Source of the DNA: Halicephalobus mephisto | Taxonomy: Eukaryota; Nematoda; Chromadorea; Rhabditida; Panagrolaimidae | DNA: 64,000 nucleotides | NCBI GenBank assembly: GCA_009193035.1 | Contig: SWDT01000686.1 | Coordinates: 84,494 to 148,493 of the forward strand | Direction: 5' to 3' | Shown: positions 32,641-43,809 of the stretch, piece after piece | Layout of the letters: every line of letters starts with the position of its first letter | Numbering within the stretch: position 1 is the first letter of the stretch | Notes under the pieces: model-generated | What the model was told of the DNA's origin: nothing | Databases searched by the model: none | What the model saw: the letters and a program-made list of their open reading frames with translations, nothing else | Made by a program: the position numbers and the translations under genes

Positions 32641-32789
32641 CTAATTTTTACAAATGAAATATTTATTTTTTACAAAAAATTATTTATTTTTTACAAAAAA
32701 TTATTGACATTTGCTCCTTTAGGATATTTAATCCCCAATTTCGCAATAGTTTAGTTTTTGTTTTCGGAGTGGTTTTTGAAATAGCCTAA

Positions 32790-33490
32790 CGTAGTAATCA
32801 AGTACTTAAAATATCGTAATTGAACCTTGAGTTCTAAATTTGACGTCAAAGTTGGAGGTTTACCCTCAGAATCCGGAAATCTTGAGAATTGAGAAAATAT
32901 TAAACATAACGTAATCAGAACCATAGATTCTGAATCTGAAATCAGAATTTCGAAATTTACTGCAAAAATCTAGGGATTTTAAAATATGAATGAGAAATAT
33001 TTTGAATGAGGTAATTGAACTCTTGAATTCTAAGTCTGACGTCAAACTTTGAAGGTTGATAATCAGAATTTAGACTGTTTTAGAATTGAAGAAAAGTACT
33101 GAATATAGGGTACTCAAACTTTTAGATTCTGAAACTAATGCTAGACTTTGGAAATTTGAACAAAAAGTATCTAGAATGAGGTAATAAGGTCTTTAAGTTA
33201 TAAATTTGACATCATACTTTGGAGATTGATAATCAGAATTTAGAAGTTTTTAAATACCAACAAAAAGTATAGAATATAGAGTGCCAAAACCCGTAGAATC
33301 TGAATCTGGAGTCAGAATTTGAAAATGAACTGTAAAAATCGGTTTTTCTGGCCCTGTTTCTAGTGCGACTTGGCGTTTAAATTCCACTATATCATGGACT
33401 ATATCCAATCCCAAAAATCGCCAAAATACATCAAATCCAATCTTTACACAAGGTATTTAGACAGTAGTAGTTGATACTAAATCCTACTTC
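32790..33490 (+). repeat. dispersed repeat A, copy 4
   Basis: Same orientation as 2400-3065, with the same core 'ctagtgcgacttggcg' (about 33359) and about 120-base flanking subunits. Confidence 0.8.
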
Positions 33491-33941
33491 CACTTTTACT
33501 GTTTTTTGATTACTTTTTTTTTATTTTGAAATAGCCTATTATGGTAATGATGCCTAAAAATATCCATGTAAATAGAAAAAATTTCGACATCAACAAAATT
33601 GACAGGGGGTAACTGTCCTGAAGGAGCAAAATTGTCGGGAAACAACTGTCGGACAGCCTTGTTTGCCTCGCAATTACATGCTCTTCTTTTTCTTATCAAT
33701 TTCAGCTTATCTCCGTTAACCTTATCGCGAATTTTATCAGCCTATTTGTGCATTTGTTTCTCTGACACGCTACTTTTATTTCTTATCAAATTATTTCCTC
33801 AAATAAATTCCGTTTTTTACGTGTCGTCAATTTTATACTTTAAAATAACGTTGTCAATATTTCCGATGTTTACTAAATTATATTTTTTAAGCAATTACCC
33901 CCGAGAAGAGCTCTCGCAGCATTACATCTGACGTGAATGTA
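33491..33941 (+). promoter_or_regulatory. probable promoter/leader of GATA gene
   Basis: Unique sequence directly upstream of the first coding exon. CTCGCAG at about 33914-33920 is a possible leader or trans-splice acceptor. The plus ORF 33599-33931 ends just before the GATA start in a different frame; it is hydrophobic and T-rich and is not called. Confidence 0.4.
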
Positions 33942-36900
33942 ATGACAATGGTTATGGCCTCTAATTCTCCATCGCCAAATAGCATAAATGGTTCTCCATG
34001 TTCTTCCTGTATTCACTTACATGAAGATCTTAAAAAATCAGTTGCACAAGTTGCTCAAAAGCTGGATTTGCTCTACGCTAGAGTTGAAGAACTTTCAGCA
34101 CGTTCTGAATTTGTTTCTCCATCTAAAAAAATCAAGCCAGAAAGAGCCAGTACTAATTCACCTATTGCAGTTGAAAATGGTCTTTCTCCTAATTTGGTGA
34201 GACCATCTTCGACAGAAGTCGACGACAGTCCTGATTCTCCTAGTGTCAAGGAAAACGGAGATTTCGGAGGGTATGTTTTCTTGATCGTTTGATAATTGGT
34301 TTTCTCCCTTCGGCAATGATTCTTCTCTCAGGAGAATTACTGTCTTAGAAAAGTTCTTCTTTTAGAACACTCGTTTCCTCAGGATAGTCCATCCCTTGAG
34401 ATAGTTCATCCCCTAGGATAATCCCTCCCTCGGGGTGTTTATTCCCTTAGAACTTTTACTTTTTTGAATATCTACCACCTAAGGGTGTTTATCCCCTTAG
34501 AATTTTTACTTTTTTGAATATCCCTCCCTCGGGGTGTTTATCCCCTTAGAATTTTTACTTTTTTAAATATCTACCACCTCGGGGTATTTATCCCTTTGGG
34601 ATTTTTGGCTTTTGTTGGCATAGAAAACAGAAGTATATTAATAATCTTTACTAAGGCAATATGACACAGATACAATTTATATATTTCCTCCTACACAATA
34701 CAACTGAGAGTCTCACTCATGCCCTACAGTATTCCACGTCCCTGACGTTCAGGCTATCACTTCTGGTTATCTCTTTAGAGTTTAGTTTCCGTTCCAATAC
34801 GCAAAAAACCGTACTTAATGCATAATTTATTGATATATTATATACACACTGTTAAAATAGAAACCAGAAGTATAATGATAGTAATCTCCACTAGAACAAT
34901 AAGACAAGGATGGAATTTACATAATAATCTCAACAGAATACAAATAAGAATCTTATTCACGTCCTACAGTACCCCACATCCCTGATATCCAGGCTATCTC
35001 TTTAAATTCTCTCTTTTTAGTTCAGTTTTCTGTCCTAATAGTAATAATAGATAGAATTAAATTGATTAAAAACTAGCTGTTAAGATAGAAAAGAAGTATA
35101 ATAATAGTAATCTCCACTAGAACAATAAGACAAGGATGGAATTTACATAATAATCTCTACAGAATGCAAATAAGAATCTTATTCACGTCCTACAGTACCC
35201 CACATCCCTGATATCCAGGCTATCTATTTAAATTCTCTCTTTTTAACTCAGTTTTTTGTTCCAACACCTCCTAAGTGGTATTTTTTCTTAGGAAATTTCC
35301 TCCTTTAGGGCTTTTCTCCCTTTAAAAAATCTTTTCCCTTAAGATATTTTTCCCCTTTTTATTCGCATTGGTTTTTTTCTTTTTTGATCAGTTTTTTGGT
35401 CACGGTTGCTGTTTTAGGCTAATTTAGTTATCAAAAAGACCAGTCTGAAAAAGTGAAAAGTAGATTATAAGATGTTTTATCTTTTAAGATTTTTATTTTT
35501 TTTATTTCGAATTTCTTCAATCATGATAGTCGAATTAGGTTATTTTAAAAATGGAAAAATTAATTTTAAAAAATTATATAAAATTTGATCCTTTATTTCG
35601 TAAAAGTGATTTAATTTTTTTTATAAATTAGTTTTTTGCAGACAATTGTCATTTTAAGTTAATCCAGCTACAAAAAGACTTGTTTAAAAAAATTAAAATA
35701 AAAAAAATTTAAATTTAAAAAATAAAAAAAATTTAAATAAAAAAAATTAAAAATAAAATAATTAAAAATAAAAAAAATTTAAATTTAAAAAAATTAAAAT
35801 AATTAAAAATTAAAAAATTAAAAATAAAATAATTAAAAATAAAAAAATTCTTATTAAAGCAATTTTGTATTTTAACAAAGTTGAGGATCATAGTTCGAGA
35901 TTAAAATTTGAACTTTGTTTTAATACAAAATTCATTAATTTTATATATTTCGAAATTACCTAAATTAATGATTAAAATTTATTCGAATTTTTCGAATGAA
36001 ATTTTTTATGACGAAAAGTCTAAAATTCGACTTTGATCTTTGATGAAATACTGTATAGTTATCAAATATCCCGAGGCAATTACGGTAGAAAAATTTTTAA
36101 TGATTTTTTGATTTTTAAAATTTTAAAGATTTTTAAAATTTTTTAAGATTTAAAATTTTTGTGATTTAAGATTTTTATAATTTTTGTGATTTTTAAAATT
36201 TTTAAGATTTTTGTGATTTTTGTGATTTTTATTATTTTTAAGATTTTTGTGATTTTTCTTATTTTTATTATTTTTATTATTTTTATTATTTTTATTATTT
36301 TTATTATTTTTGTGATTTTTATTATTTTTTTAAAGTTATTTTTTTAGAAAATTAGGGATGTCGGGAAGCAGAAAACGGAAGCCGACTCGTGATGCTGTTC
36401 AGAAAGTTGCTAAACAAGAAAACGGTACTCTAGATAACGGTACATCGATTGACAGTCTTATGTCGGCGTTACTTGATCAAAATAATTCCGTCAATAACAC
36501 AAACGGAAATGTGATGACACCACAGCAATTTTTGGAATATTCGTTGGCGTCAATTTTGGGAAGTCAATCGAATCAAAACGATTCTTTTATTAATTCTTCG
36601 CTTTCTCAAAATCTTCTTCAAAATGACGCTTCTATCATGAGTGCTCTTAATGCTTTACAGAATCCAGTCAATGGAAAAAAATCACCAGGAATAAAGAAAT
36701 CTCCGAAAAGAAGCGCATCTCCTGGATTCGCTAACGGAAAAGACGACGCGAAGAAGTCCAAAGAAGAAGAAATGAGTATGACGGTTCGTTAATTTTCAAT
36801 CAATTAATTAATTTTAAAAAATCAAAAAATTTTTTCAAATTCAACAAAAAAAATCAAAAAAATTTTAAAATTTAATAAAAAAACCAAAAAAAATTTTAAA

Positions 36901-38288
36901 ATTTAACAAAAAAAATCAAAAAAATTTAATAAAAAAACCAAAAACATTTTAAAATTTAACAAAAAAAATCAAAAAAATTTTAAAATTTAATTAAAAAAAT
37001 TTTAAAAAATCAAAAAAGTTTAATAAAAAACTAAAAAAAATTGTTTTAATTTTAAAAAAAGTTTTAAAATTTTTTTATTTTTTTGAAAAATTGTTTTTAA
37101 TTAAGTATACAGTAAATTTTAATTATTTTTTTTGTGTTTATTAATATTTTTGAATTTTGGGAAATTTAACTAAGATTATTTATTTTTGTGGTTTTGTTTG
37201 AAAAGTTTTAAAAATGATGTAATTTAAAAAGTTATTTTTGAAATTATCTAAAATTACGAAATTCACGTAAAAATGAAATTGTAAACTACTTTAGTTTTGA
37301 AAACTTCTAGAAATTTACGTCGAAACAGTTTCGCAATAATATTTATTATAGTTTTTCTAATATAAACAGTGTAATTAAAAAAGAGCAAAACTTTTTGAAA
37401 TTTCAAAATTCCCGCGTAAAAAGAGAGAGAATTGTAAAAATGGAAAAAGTGGTAAATTTGGCAAATCTAAGAAAATCGACTCGCGTTTTTTTTTTTTTTA
37501 TTTTAAAATTTCTCGAAATTCCGTAATAATTTTCGAATTTTTAAATTCTCACATAAAAAAGAAACTTTTAAAAATGGAAAAAGTGGAAAAAATGGCAAAT
37601 CTAAGAAAATAGACTCGCGTTTTTTTACTTTATTTTTATCCTAAAATTTCTCGAAATTTCGTAATAATTTTTAAATTCCCGCGAAAAAAGAGAGAAAGTT
37701 ATAAAAATGGAAAAAGTGGTAAATTTGGCAATTTTGAGAAAATAGACTCGCGCTTTTTTTATTTTTATTTTAAAAATTTTGTATTGAGGTTATTTTTTTT
37801 ATTTTTAAAATAACTTAATTTAGGAGGAGCAGTTACAGGACTTAATCAACGGAGAAGTCGATCCGAACGTTCCTCGATGTGCAAACTGCTACACGACGAA
37901 GACCACGGCTTGGCGTCGCGACCAGGAGGGGAAGCTTGTCTGCAACGCCTGCGGGCTTTATTACCGTCTTCACAAAACGAATCGGCCTGTTCACATGCGA
38001 AAAGATGTTATTCAACAAAGATTCAGAAGGAAAAATAACGGTGATGATGAAAATGCAGATTCAAGTGGAAATTCAGGATTATCTGGAATTTCAAAATCTT
38101 CAAAATCAAATTCATCATTGTCAGAAAAACAAAATGGTCTTGAACAATTAGCTACATCTTTGAATTCTTCCTTGTTGCCCCAACTTTCGTCTTTGGCCTT
38201 CATGGGAGAAACTCCGGCTTCTGTGGCTAACATTTTTCCCGGATTCATCGACCAGCCCCAAACCGCTCAGCTAGGATCGAACGCCTAA
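33942..38288 (+). CDS. single-zinc-finger GATA transcription factor
   Basis: Exons 33942-34270, 36348-36783 and 37824-38288 join in phase and give 409 residues. The first exon encodes a short predicted coiled coil ([19 protein letters not shown]). The second is Asn/Ser/Gln-rich and has basic clusters (SRKRKP). The third carries one GATA finger, C-X2-C-X17-C-X2-C (CANC...CNAC), with TTAWRRD and LYYRLH, followed by the basic tail [17 protein letters not shown] that binds the minor groove. The finger and tail recall C. elegans EGL-18/ELT-6, though I cannot confirm orthology. The intron 1 acceptor at 36347 was chosen because it alone preserves frame with exon 1. Intron 1 (2.1 kb) holds three LTR-like copies. 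No clear AATAAA is seen after the stop. Confidence 0.9.
34613..34799. mobile_element. LTR-like element (family L), diverged copy
   Basis: Begins TGTTGG and ends TTCCAATA. It is recognisably related to the copies at 34850 and 35078 ('agaagtat', 'cctacagta', 'ttcaggctatc') but has many substitutions, so it is older. Confidence 0.6.
34850..35040. mobile_element. LTR-like element (family L), copy
   Basis: 191 bp from TGTTAAAATAG to TGTCCTAATA. Very similar to 14956-15146 and 35078-35266. No convincing target duplication is seen here. Confidence 0.65.
35078..35266. mobile_element. LTR-like element (family L), copy
   Basis: 189 bp from TGTTAAGATAG to GTTCCAACA. It lies 37 bases after the previous copy in the same orientation, as if produced by repeated insertion or unequal exchange. 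Confidence 0.65.
35690..36340. repeat. low-complexity intron sequence
   Basis: (aaaataaaattaaa)n at 35690-35860 and (ttattattttta)n / (gatttttg)n at 36120-36330, ending just before the exon 2 acceptor. Confidence 0.75.
36784..37379. repeat. AT-rich part of GATA intron 2
   Basis: 'aaaaaatcaaaaaaattttaaaattt' type units (quoted in part) at 36820-37050, then ordinary AT-rich intron. Non-coding. Confidence 0.6.
37380..37770 (-). repeat. CGCGGGAATTT repeat cluster 3
   Basis: Three units with 'attcccgcg', 'aaaaatggaaaaagtgg' and 'gactcgcg' inside GATA intron 2, in the same orientation as the cluster at 27270. Confidence 0.75.
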
Positions 38289-38339
38289 GCCCTCGAATAC
38301 AAACTGTAAAATCTCCTTTTCCGTCCTTCATCCCCTGAG

Positions 38340-38900
38340 GCATTTTGTTTTTCGAGTTTAAAATAATTCAAATTTTTTTGAATTAATTTTTTAATCATGA
38401 TTGAAATTTTAGGCCATTTCAAAAAAAATTAATTTTAAAAATTCGGCTCAAATGCCCTGAGGGATCGATTGATTTGTAGTTTATTTTTTAGATTTTTTTA
38501 GATCGGTTTTTTTGGTTCCTAAAATGGCCAGAAATGTCAAAGAAGTGATCGAAAAAACTGGCCTAAAAATTAAAAAATGGATTTAAAAATAATTGATCCC
38601 CTCAGGCAATATTAAAAGTTATCTGACTTTTTACTTTTTAGATCAGTTTTTTTGTCATGATTGCTGTTTTAGGTCAATCAAATTGTCGAAAAAACTGGCC
38701 TAAAAAGTGAAAAATAAATTTTAAAATAATCAATCCCCTCAGGCAATATTAAAATTTATCTGACTTTTTACTTTTTAAATCAGTTTTTTTGTCATGATTG
38801 CTGTTTTAGGTCAATCAAATTGTCGAAAAAACTGGCCTAAAAAGTGAAAAATGAATTTTAAAATAATCAATCCCCTCAGGCAATATTTGAATTTTTACTT
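38340..38900. repeat. hairpin-forming tandem repeat downstream of GATA gene
   Basis: Three to four units of about 135 bases. Each contains an imperfect palindrome: arm 'actttttagatcagttttt', loop 'gtcatgattgctgttttagg' and arm 'aaaaactggcctaaaaagt' (e.g. 38633-38708). Units are separated by 'atcccctcaggcaatatt'. Related units occur at 4840-5330, 24190, 31620, 35390 and 52660. Confidence 0.8.
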
Positions 38901-38984
38901 TTAAATTAATTTTTTTCGTTTTTAAAATGGCCTAAAATCTCAATTTACTTTACAAAATTACTTCAAAAAAATTAAATAATTTTA

Positions 38985-39120
38985 AAATCGAACCAAACGT
39001 CGCAGGAAAGGAATTATTACAGTCTAAATGTGCCCGTGAGACTTACCACTTTTGCCATTTCTGATGGCAGTCGATTCCATCTCGACGGGTCTTGTTTCTT
39101 CCGACGGGTATTCCAAAATT
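38985..39120. other. small GC-rich island with splice-donor-like site
   Basis: On the minus strand an ATG (about 39078) opens a short frame (MESTAIRNGKS) that meets a strong GTAAGT donor at about 39047. No downstream exon is evident. Unproven. Confidence 0.25.
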
Positions 39121-39654
39121 TGAATTTTTTTTAAAATAATTTTTAAAAAATTTTCGAATTTTAAAATTTTTTGAATTTTTTTAAAAATTATTTTTAAAGA
39201 TTTTTGAATTTTGGAAAATCACCAAAGCTGTAGCTGAAGTCAAATGTGCTCAGAACCAGATCCTACTGCCAATTTTTTAAATTTTAAATCATACTGTAAT
39301 TTTATGATTACTGTAACTGGAAACGGACACATCTGAATTCAGCGAAAAATGGCGCCTTTTTAAATTTAATTTTTTTTTTCACTTGATTATGATCTTCATC
39401 AATGTGATATTACTTCCAAGCTTTACCATTTGATCTTTGATTTTAATTTATGCATTTTCGGTTTTAATTTCGTGCTTTTTTCAATCAAGCTTTATTTTTT
39501 TAATCGGGGTTTTTGTATAGTACGGTATATAATTTCCAGATTATTAACCATAATCTAATTCATTTTACAGTAATCGCAAGATACTGTAGATTATTAAAAT
39601 CCTAAAAATAAGAATTTAAAACATTTTCGAAAATTAAATTTTTTTAATTTGGAT

Positions 39655-39895
39655 TTTTTGAGACATACGGTAATACAGTAATCTACAGTAACCTAAATCA
39701 TGTTGAAAAAGACCTACAGTAAGTTATGAGAAATTACTACCTACCGTATACTTCAGAGATCCTAAAAATTAAAATTTTTGTGGTTTTTGAAATATCCGGT
39801 AATACAGTAATCTACAGTAACTTAAACCATGTTGAAAAAGACCTACAGTAAGTTATTGAAAATTATTACTTACCGTATGCTTCAAAAAATCAGAA
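39655..39895. repeat. duplicated segment rich in CTACAGTAA
   Basis: Two copies, about 126 bases apart, share 'ggtaatacagtaatctacag' and 'catgttgaaaaagacctac'. Isolated TACAGTA motifs continue on both sides. Confidence 0.7.
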
Positions 39896-41056
39896 TTTAA
39901 AAAATTTAAATTTTCACAAATGTTTTGGATTTTTATTTTGGACTTAAATAATCTACAGTATCCTCTGGTTACTGTAAGACAATTTAGGTAATGGTTAACA
40001 GTCTTAAAATTGTAAATCATACTGTATTATTATTCAGCATTTTTTACTTTTTCATTCCTTACAATGAATCATTCGGCATTGTTACTTGTCTTTTTAAATA
40101 TTTTTAAACCAAAAAAATCTCAGTGTTTTTTTTCACCTTCTTTAATTTTTTGCAATGAGCCTTGATCCTAATCTCACTTTGAAGTTTTTTGAATCTCCGT
40201 GTAAATACCCATTTTGCCTTTTATCGCCTTAAGGGTGGTTGTACAACACCCGACATGAGCTTCCTGATATCCAAATCACTCCCATTTATCAATTAGCCAA
40301 AATGCACGTCAATTTGCACCAGTCATATCAATTGTAAGTCTCAAGAATTACCAAATCAATTCGGCTTTACATTGATTAATGTTGTTTTTTTTTGCAAATA
40401 AAAGTGAGAAAAAATTTCTTCTACAATACAGTATCCAACAAGTTCTTGGAGAAAAATCAGATTCAAGTCAAGAATAGTGTTTTTAGACAACATATGGATA
40501 AAGTTATATAAAATACAAAATTAATTATAAAAGTATAGAAATATAAAAATAAATTAAACAAAATTGAAGGTCTATAACCTCTTTTTTAAATTCAACTACG
40601 GACCACTAGATATTCAAAAAAATATTCTAAAAGTACATTGATCCTCGTGTTATCCTGAATCCACCAATCTCAATAGTGACTGACTGTAGCAGGAAATCCT
40701 TCTTTTCAGTCACTATCCTAGGTTCTTATAGTAATTTCAATTTTACAATTTCAATTAATTTTTGTAAAAATAGTAAATGTCAGTTCTCATACTGTCCTGG
40801 ATTTATCAACGCCAACACAACATACAAAAAATCGTCCCAAGACTAAAAATCCAAAAAATTGAACTTTTTTAAAATAATTTAAACTTCCCCGAAAACATCT
40901 TTTTTAAAATTGAATTTCCAAAGTTATTTATCCATTTCAATTAACAAAATGAATGCACAAACCCATCAAACTTCATTAATCGTTCGACCAATGTTGGTTA
41001 TAAATAATATTACCTACATAATAATTAAATATTACAATTCCATAATTCAGATGAAA
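39896..41056. other. intergenic between GATA and TM9SF genes
   Basis: AT-rich, with small unique patches at 40190-40340 and 40610-40740. No ORF or RNA gene that I can support. Bases 40990-41056 are probably the 3' UTR of the TM9SF3-type gene. Confidence 0.45.
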
Positions 41057-43279
41057 CTAGTCAACTTTGATTCGTGAATAGATCTTGTGGATGAAGCTGG
41101 CAGTACTAATGTAACCAACGGTTCCACAGAGTACGCCAAGGGCAATACTGAACAAACCCATGTAGCCAAAGTAGAAAACAGATTGGAAAAATCCATACAT
41201 CCTAAAAAAACACTTTTAAAATTATCTTTAAAATTTCGACCTACTTTGTTTTAAAAATAAAATAATAAAACGAATAAAGGTATACGTAGAGAGAAACAGA
41301 TGCTCCAGATAAGAAACTGCACCAACGCCAACGGTAATCTTCCGCATTCAACAAGAAATAAGTAGAAACAATCGTGACGCAAGCAGTGACTATCAACAAA
41401 ATGATAGTGACGAGGAACATGAAACCATAGACGTAATAAATCTTATATGCCCAGAATGACGTGAAAATAAAATACCTAAAAATATTTTTAAAATTACAAA
41501 ACTCAAAAAAACATACATTTCGATGAAAATTGATCCAAATGGTAAAAATCCGGAAACCAAAATGATGAACCAAGGTTCTAGGAACCATTTCTTGTCTGGA
41601 ATAGGACGAGGAACGACGTTAATTCTGCACGGAATGTCGGCTTGACCCTTGAGGTTACGTCCCAAAATTGTACCCAGAAAGTTCAGTGGCAAGACGACGA
41701 AACAACAAATAGCAACAATTGCAAGCTAAAAATATTATATTGTAAAAATATCACAAAAATTTTACATTATAAAAAAGCAAAAATGAATGTTGTTACGAAA
41801 TCTTATAAAAAGCAGAAATGGTTGTTGTTATGGAATTTTTTCAACGCAAATGTCAGGAATTTCATGAAAATTACAGTAACCGGCGCGTTGATTTTATGCA
41901 ATAATTGCTTCGTAATTGCTATTATATAAAGAGCTCGCCAAGGACGGGTTTCATTACTTGTATTAATAATTTTAAAAAATCGAAATTTACCATGGTAGTG
42001 AATGGAATAGCCCTGGAAGCGTGATAGTAGATGGAAACCCAGTTGATCGTTAATGCCACGACGGAAACGAATGCCGGCAGCAATAATGCTCCAATTACCA
42101 TCTGTTTGATCCAGGATTTCCCATTAAGACGACTGTACATACCGGCTCCGAAATATCCGTTGAAAGGAGCACAAAGAGCGTAGACGAAAATGGTGGCGCT
42201 CATCAGCGATCCGCGTTCTGTGTAGAATTCAGCGACGATTGCCAGAAGGATCATGACCAAAACAACACTGAGGAGGTGATAGCCAGTCCCAATTACGGAA
42301 GAGAAGAATAACGGGTAAACAGGAGGACGGAAAACGTCACCATGAACTTGTTTCCATCCGTAGTCTTCTCCGATGTCCGCGTCGTCTGACTCGACGTCGT
42401 CCTTATGGTATCGAGCGTAGTCCTTGTTTAGAGTTCTCAACAAGATCATCCAGACCAATCCGACAAGGAAAATAACCATCATGAACGAGTTGAAAATTGA
42501 AAACCAGTGGATCTGGAGGAATTTTTTTAAATTTGAAATTTTCGGAAATTACCTTGTGTTGGAAGAAAGCGGGATCGAGATACTTGTCGAACCTCTTGTC
42601 AAACTCGACGGAAGAAGGCTTCCAGATGACTTCGTATGTGAAGATTACTTCTGAATTAGGCTTAAGAACGACCTTATTGTCGGTCGTGATATTGACGTCG
42701 ACAATCTGCTCGCCGTTATATCCGATCTCGAACTTCTTGTGAGTGAACAAAAGAACTTGATTAGGATCAGACGCATCTACTTTCCCAACAAGACCTGGAA
42801 TGGCATTGCTTTAACGAAGAAAAACGGAAATTTAACAGACCCCAAAGCGGCAGATCGTCCAAGTACATTTGGTACGAATAATCGTGCTGAATCGCGAAAG
42901 CCAAAGCTTCATAGTCGTCATCGGATATAACACGACGGCAGATCTCTTCTTTCGGCATAGAAACTGAAATTGATATATGAAAAGTAAAAATCGAACAAGA
43001 ATTACCTTTGAATCTGATGTCGACGCCGGAGTGCTCCAGCTCGACCCCCAGGAGAGCCTCGCCCAAGGTCTCGTGATAGTGTCCGATGCTTTCTTTCGGA
43101 CCTCGACAAAACGGCAACGAGAAGTACGAATATGTTTCTTGTCGATTACTGTAAGGTCCAACAGTGTTCATCCAGAGAATGACTTCTTCGTTGTCGTTGT
43201 AGATGTGAGAATGCTCATCTCCTTGGACAAGTACTGATAGGAAAGTCAATATCCAAACAAACGAGATTGACTTCCCCAT
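41057..43279 (-). CDS. TM9SF3: nonaspanin, transmembrane 9 superfamily, TM9SF3 type
   Basis: Minus-strand exons 43279-43006, 42963-42841, 42794-42553, 42512-41991, 41725-41517, 41475-41245 and 41201-41057 join in phase and give 581 residues, close to the usual ~585. A signal peptide is followed by the lumenal domain ([34 protein letters not shown]) and nine membrane segments starting near [16 protein letters not shown]. Family signatures are [48 protein letters not shown] and [13 protein letters not shown]. The C-terminus ends KVD, the K-X-D/E COPI-binding motif known in this family for Golgi retention. The leader acceptor TTCCAG ends at 43284, four bases before the ATG, as in trans-spliced genes. 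Five of the six introns are under 80 bases. Confidence 0.95.
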
Positions 43280-43283
43280 AGGT

Positions 43284-43809
43284 CTGGAATAATATAACTA
43301 TATTTAAAAAATAAAAAAAAATAAAATTTAAACAAAAACAGAGCTGTTTCACTCCACGTATTTCCACGCAAGCGCCCGGGCAGGATGCAGGCGAGGTTTG
43401 CCCAACTTGCCGGCAGGGTTCGGTCGAGAGATTTTTTGTTTTCTTTCAACCCATGATTTTTGGATATTTTTCGTTTGTCGTTGATATTATGGTATTTTTT
43501 TATCTATTGATTTTTCATATAGTTTGTGTAGTGTATATGCAATCAATGTGCATGTTGAATGTATTTGGATGATATTTTGATGATTATATGTGGTGTTTCG
43601 AAATGCTTAATTTATATCATACGTGTCCTAAAGCTTAATCGTTTTTGAGATTTTTCACAGTATTTCGTTTCTTACGTCACCTGTGGTCGGTGGTGTAAAG
43701 GACAGCCATCCCTAGACACAATCCCGCGAGTTGTCAATCAGACAACTGCCGTTCGGTTTTTGTTTTGCAGTTTTAATTTAATTTTTGTTTTCCAGAAGAC
43801 CGAACAAAC
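43284..43809. promoter_or_regulatory. divergent promoter region, TM9SF3-type / atlastin
   Basis: About 530 bases separate two divergent start codons. It includes a GC-rich patch (43340-43440), an AT-rich centre and TTTTCCAG ending at 43795, the probable trans-splice or leader acceptor for atlastin. Confidence 0.6.

Noticed and set aside
36776..36781. GTATGA as donor of GATA exon 2
   Set aside because: It would put the zinc-finger exon out of frame; GTTCGT at 36784 keeps phase 0.
43344..43351. CTGTTTCA as a type-I piRNA (Ruby) motif
   Set aside because: The sequence matches, but the downstream region is GC-rich and lacks the expected AT-rich start context; one octamer in a promoter is weak.
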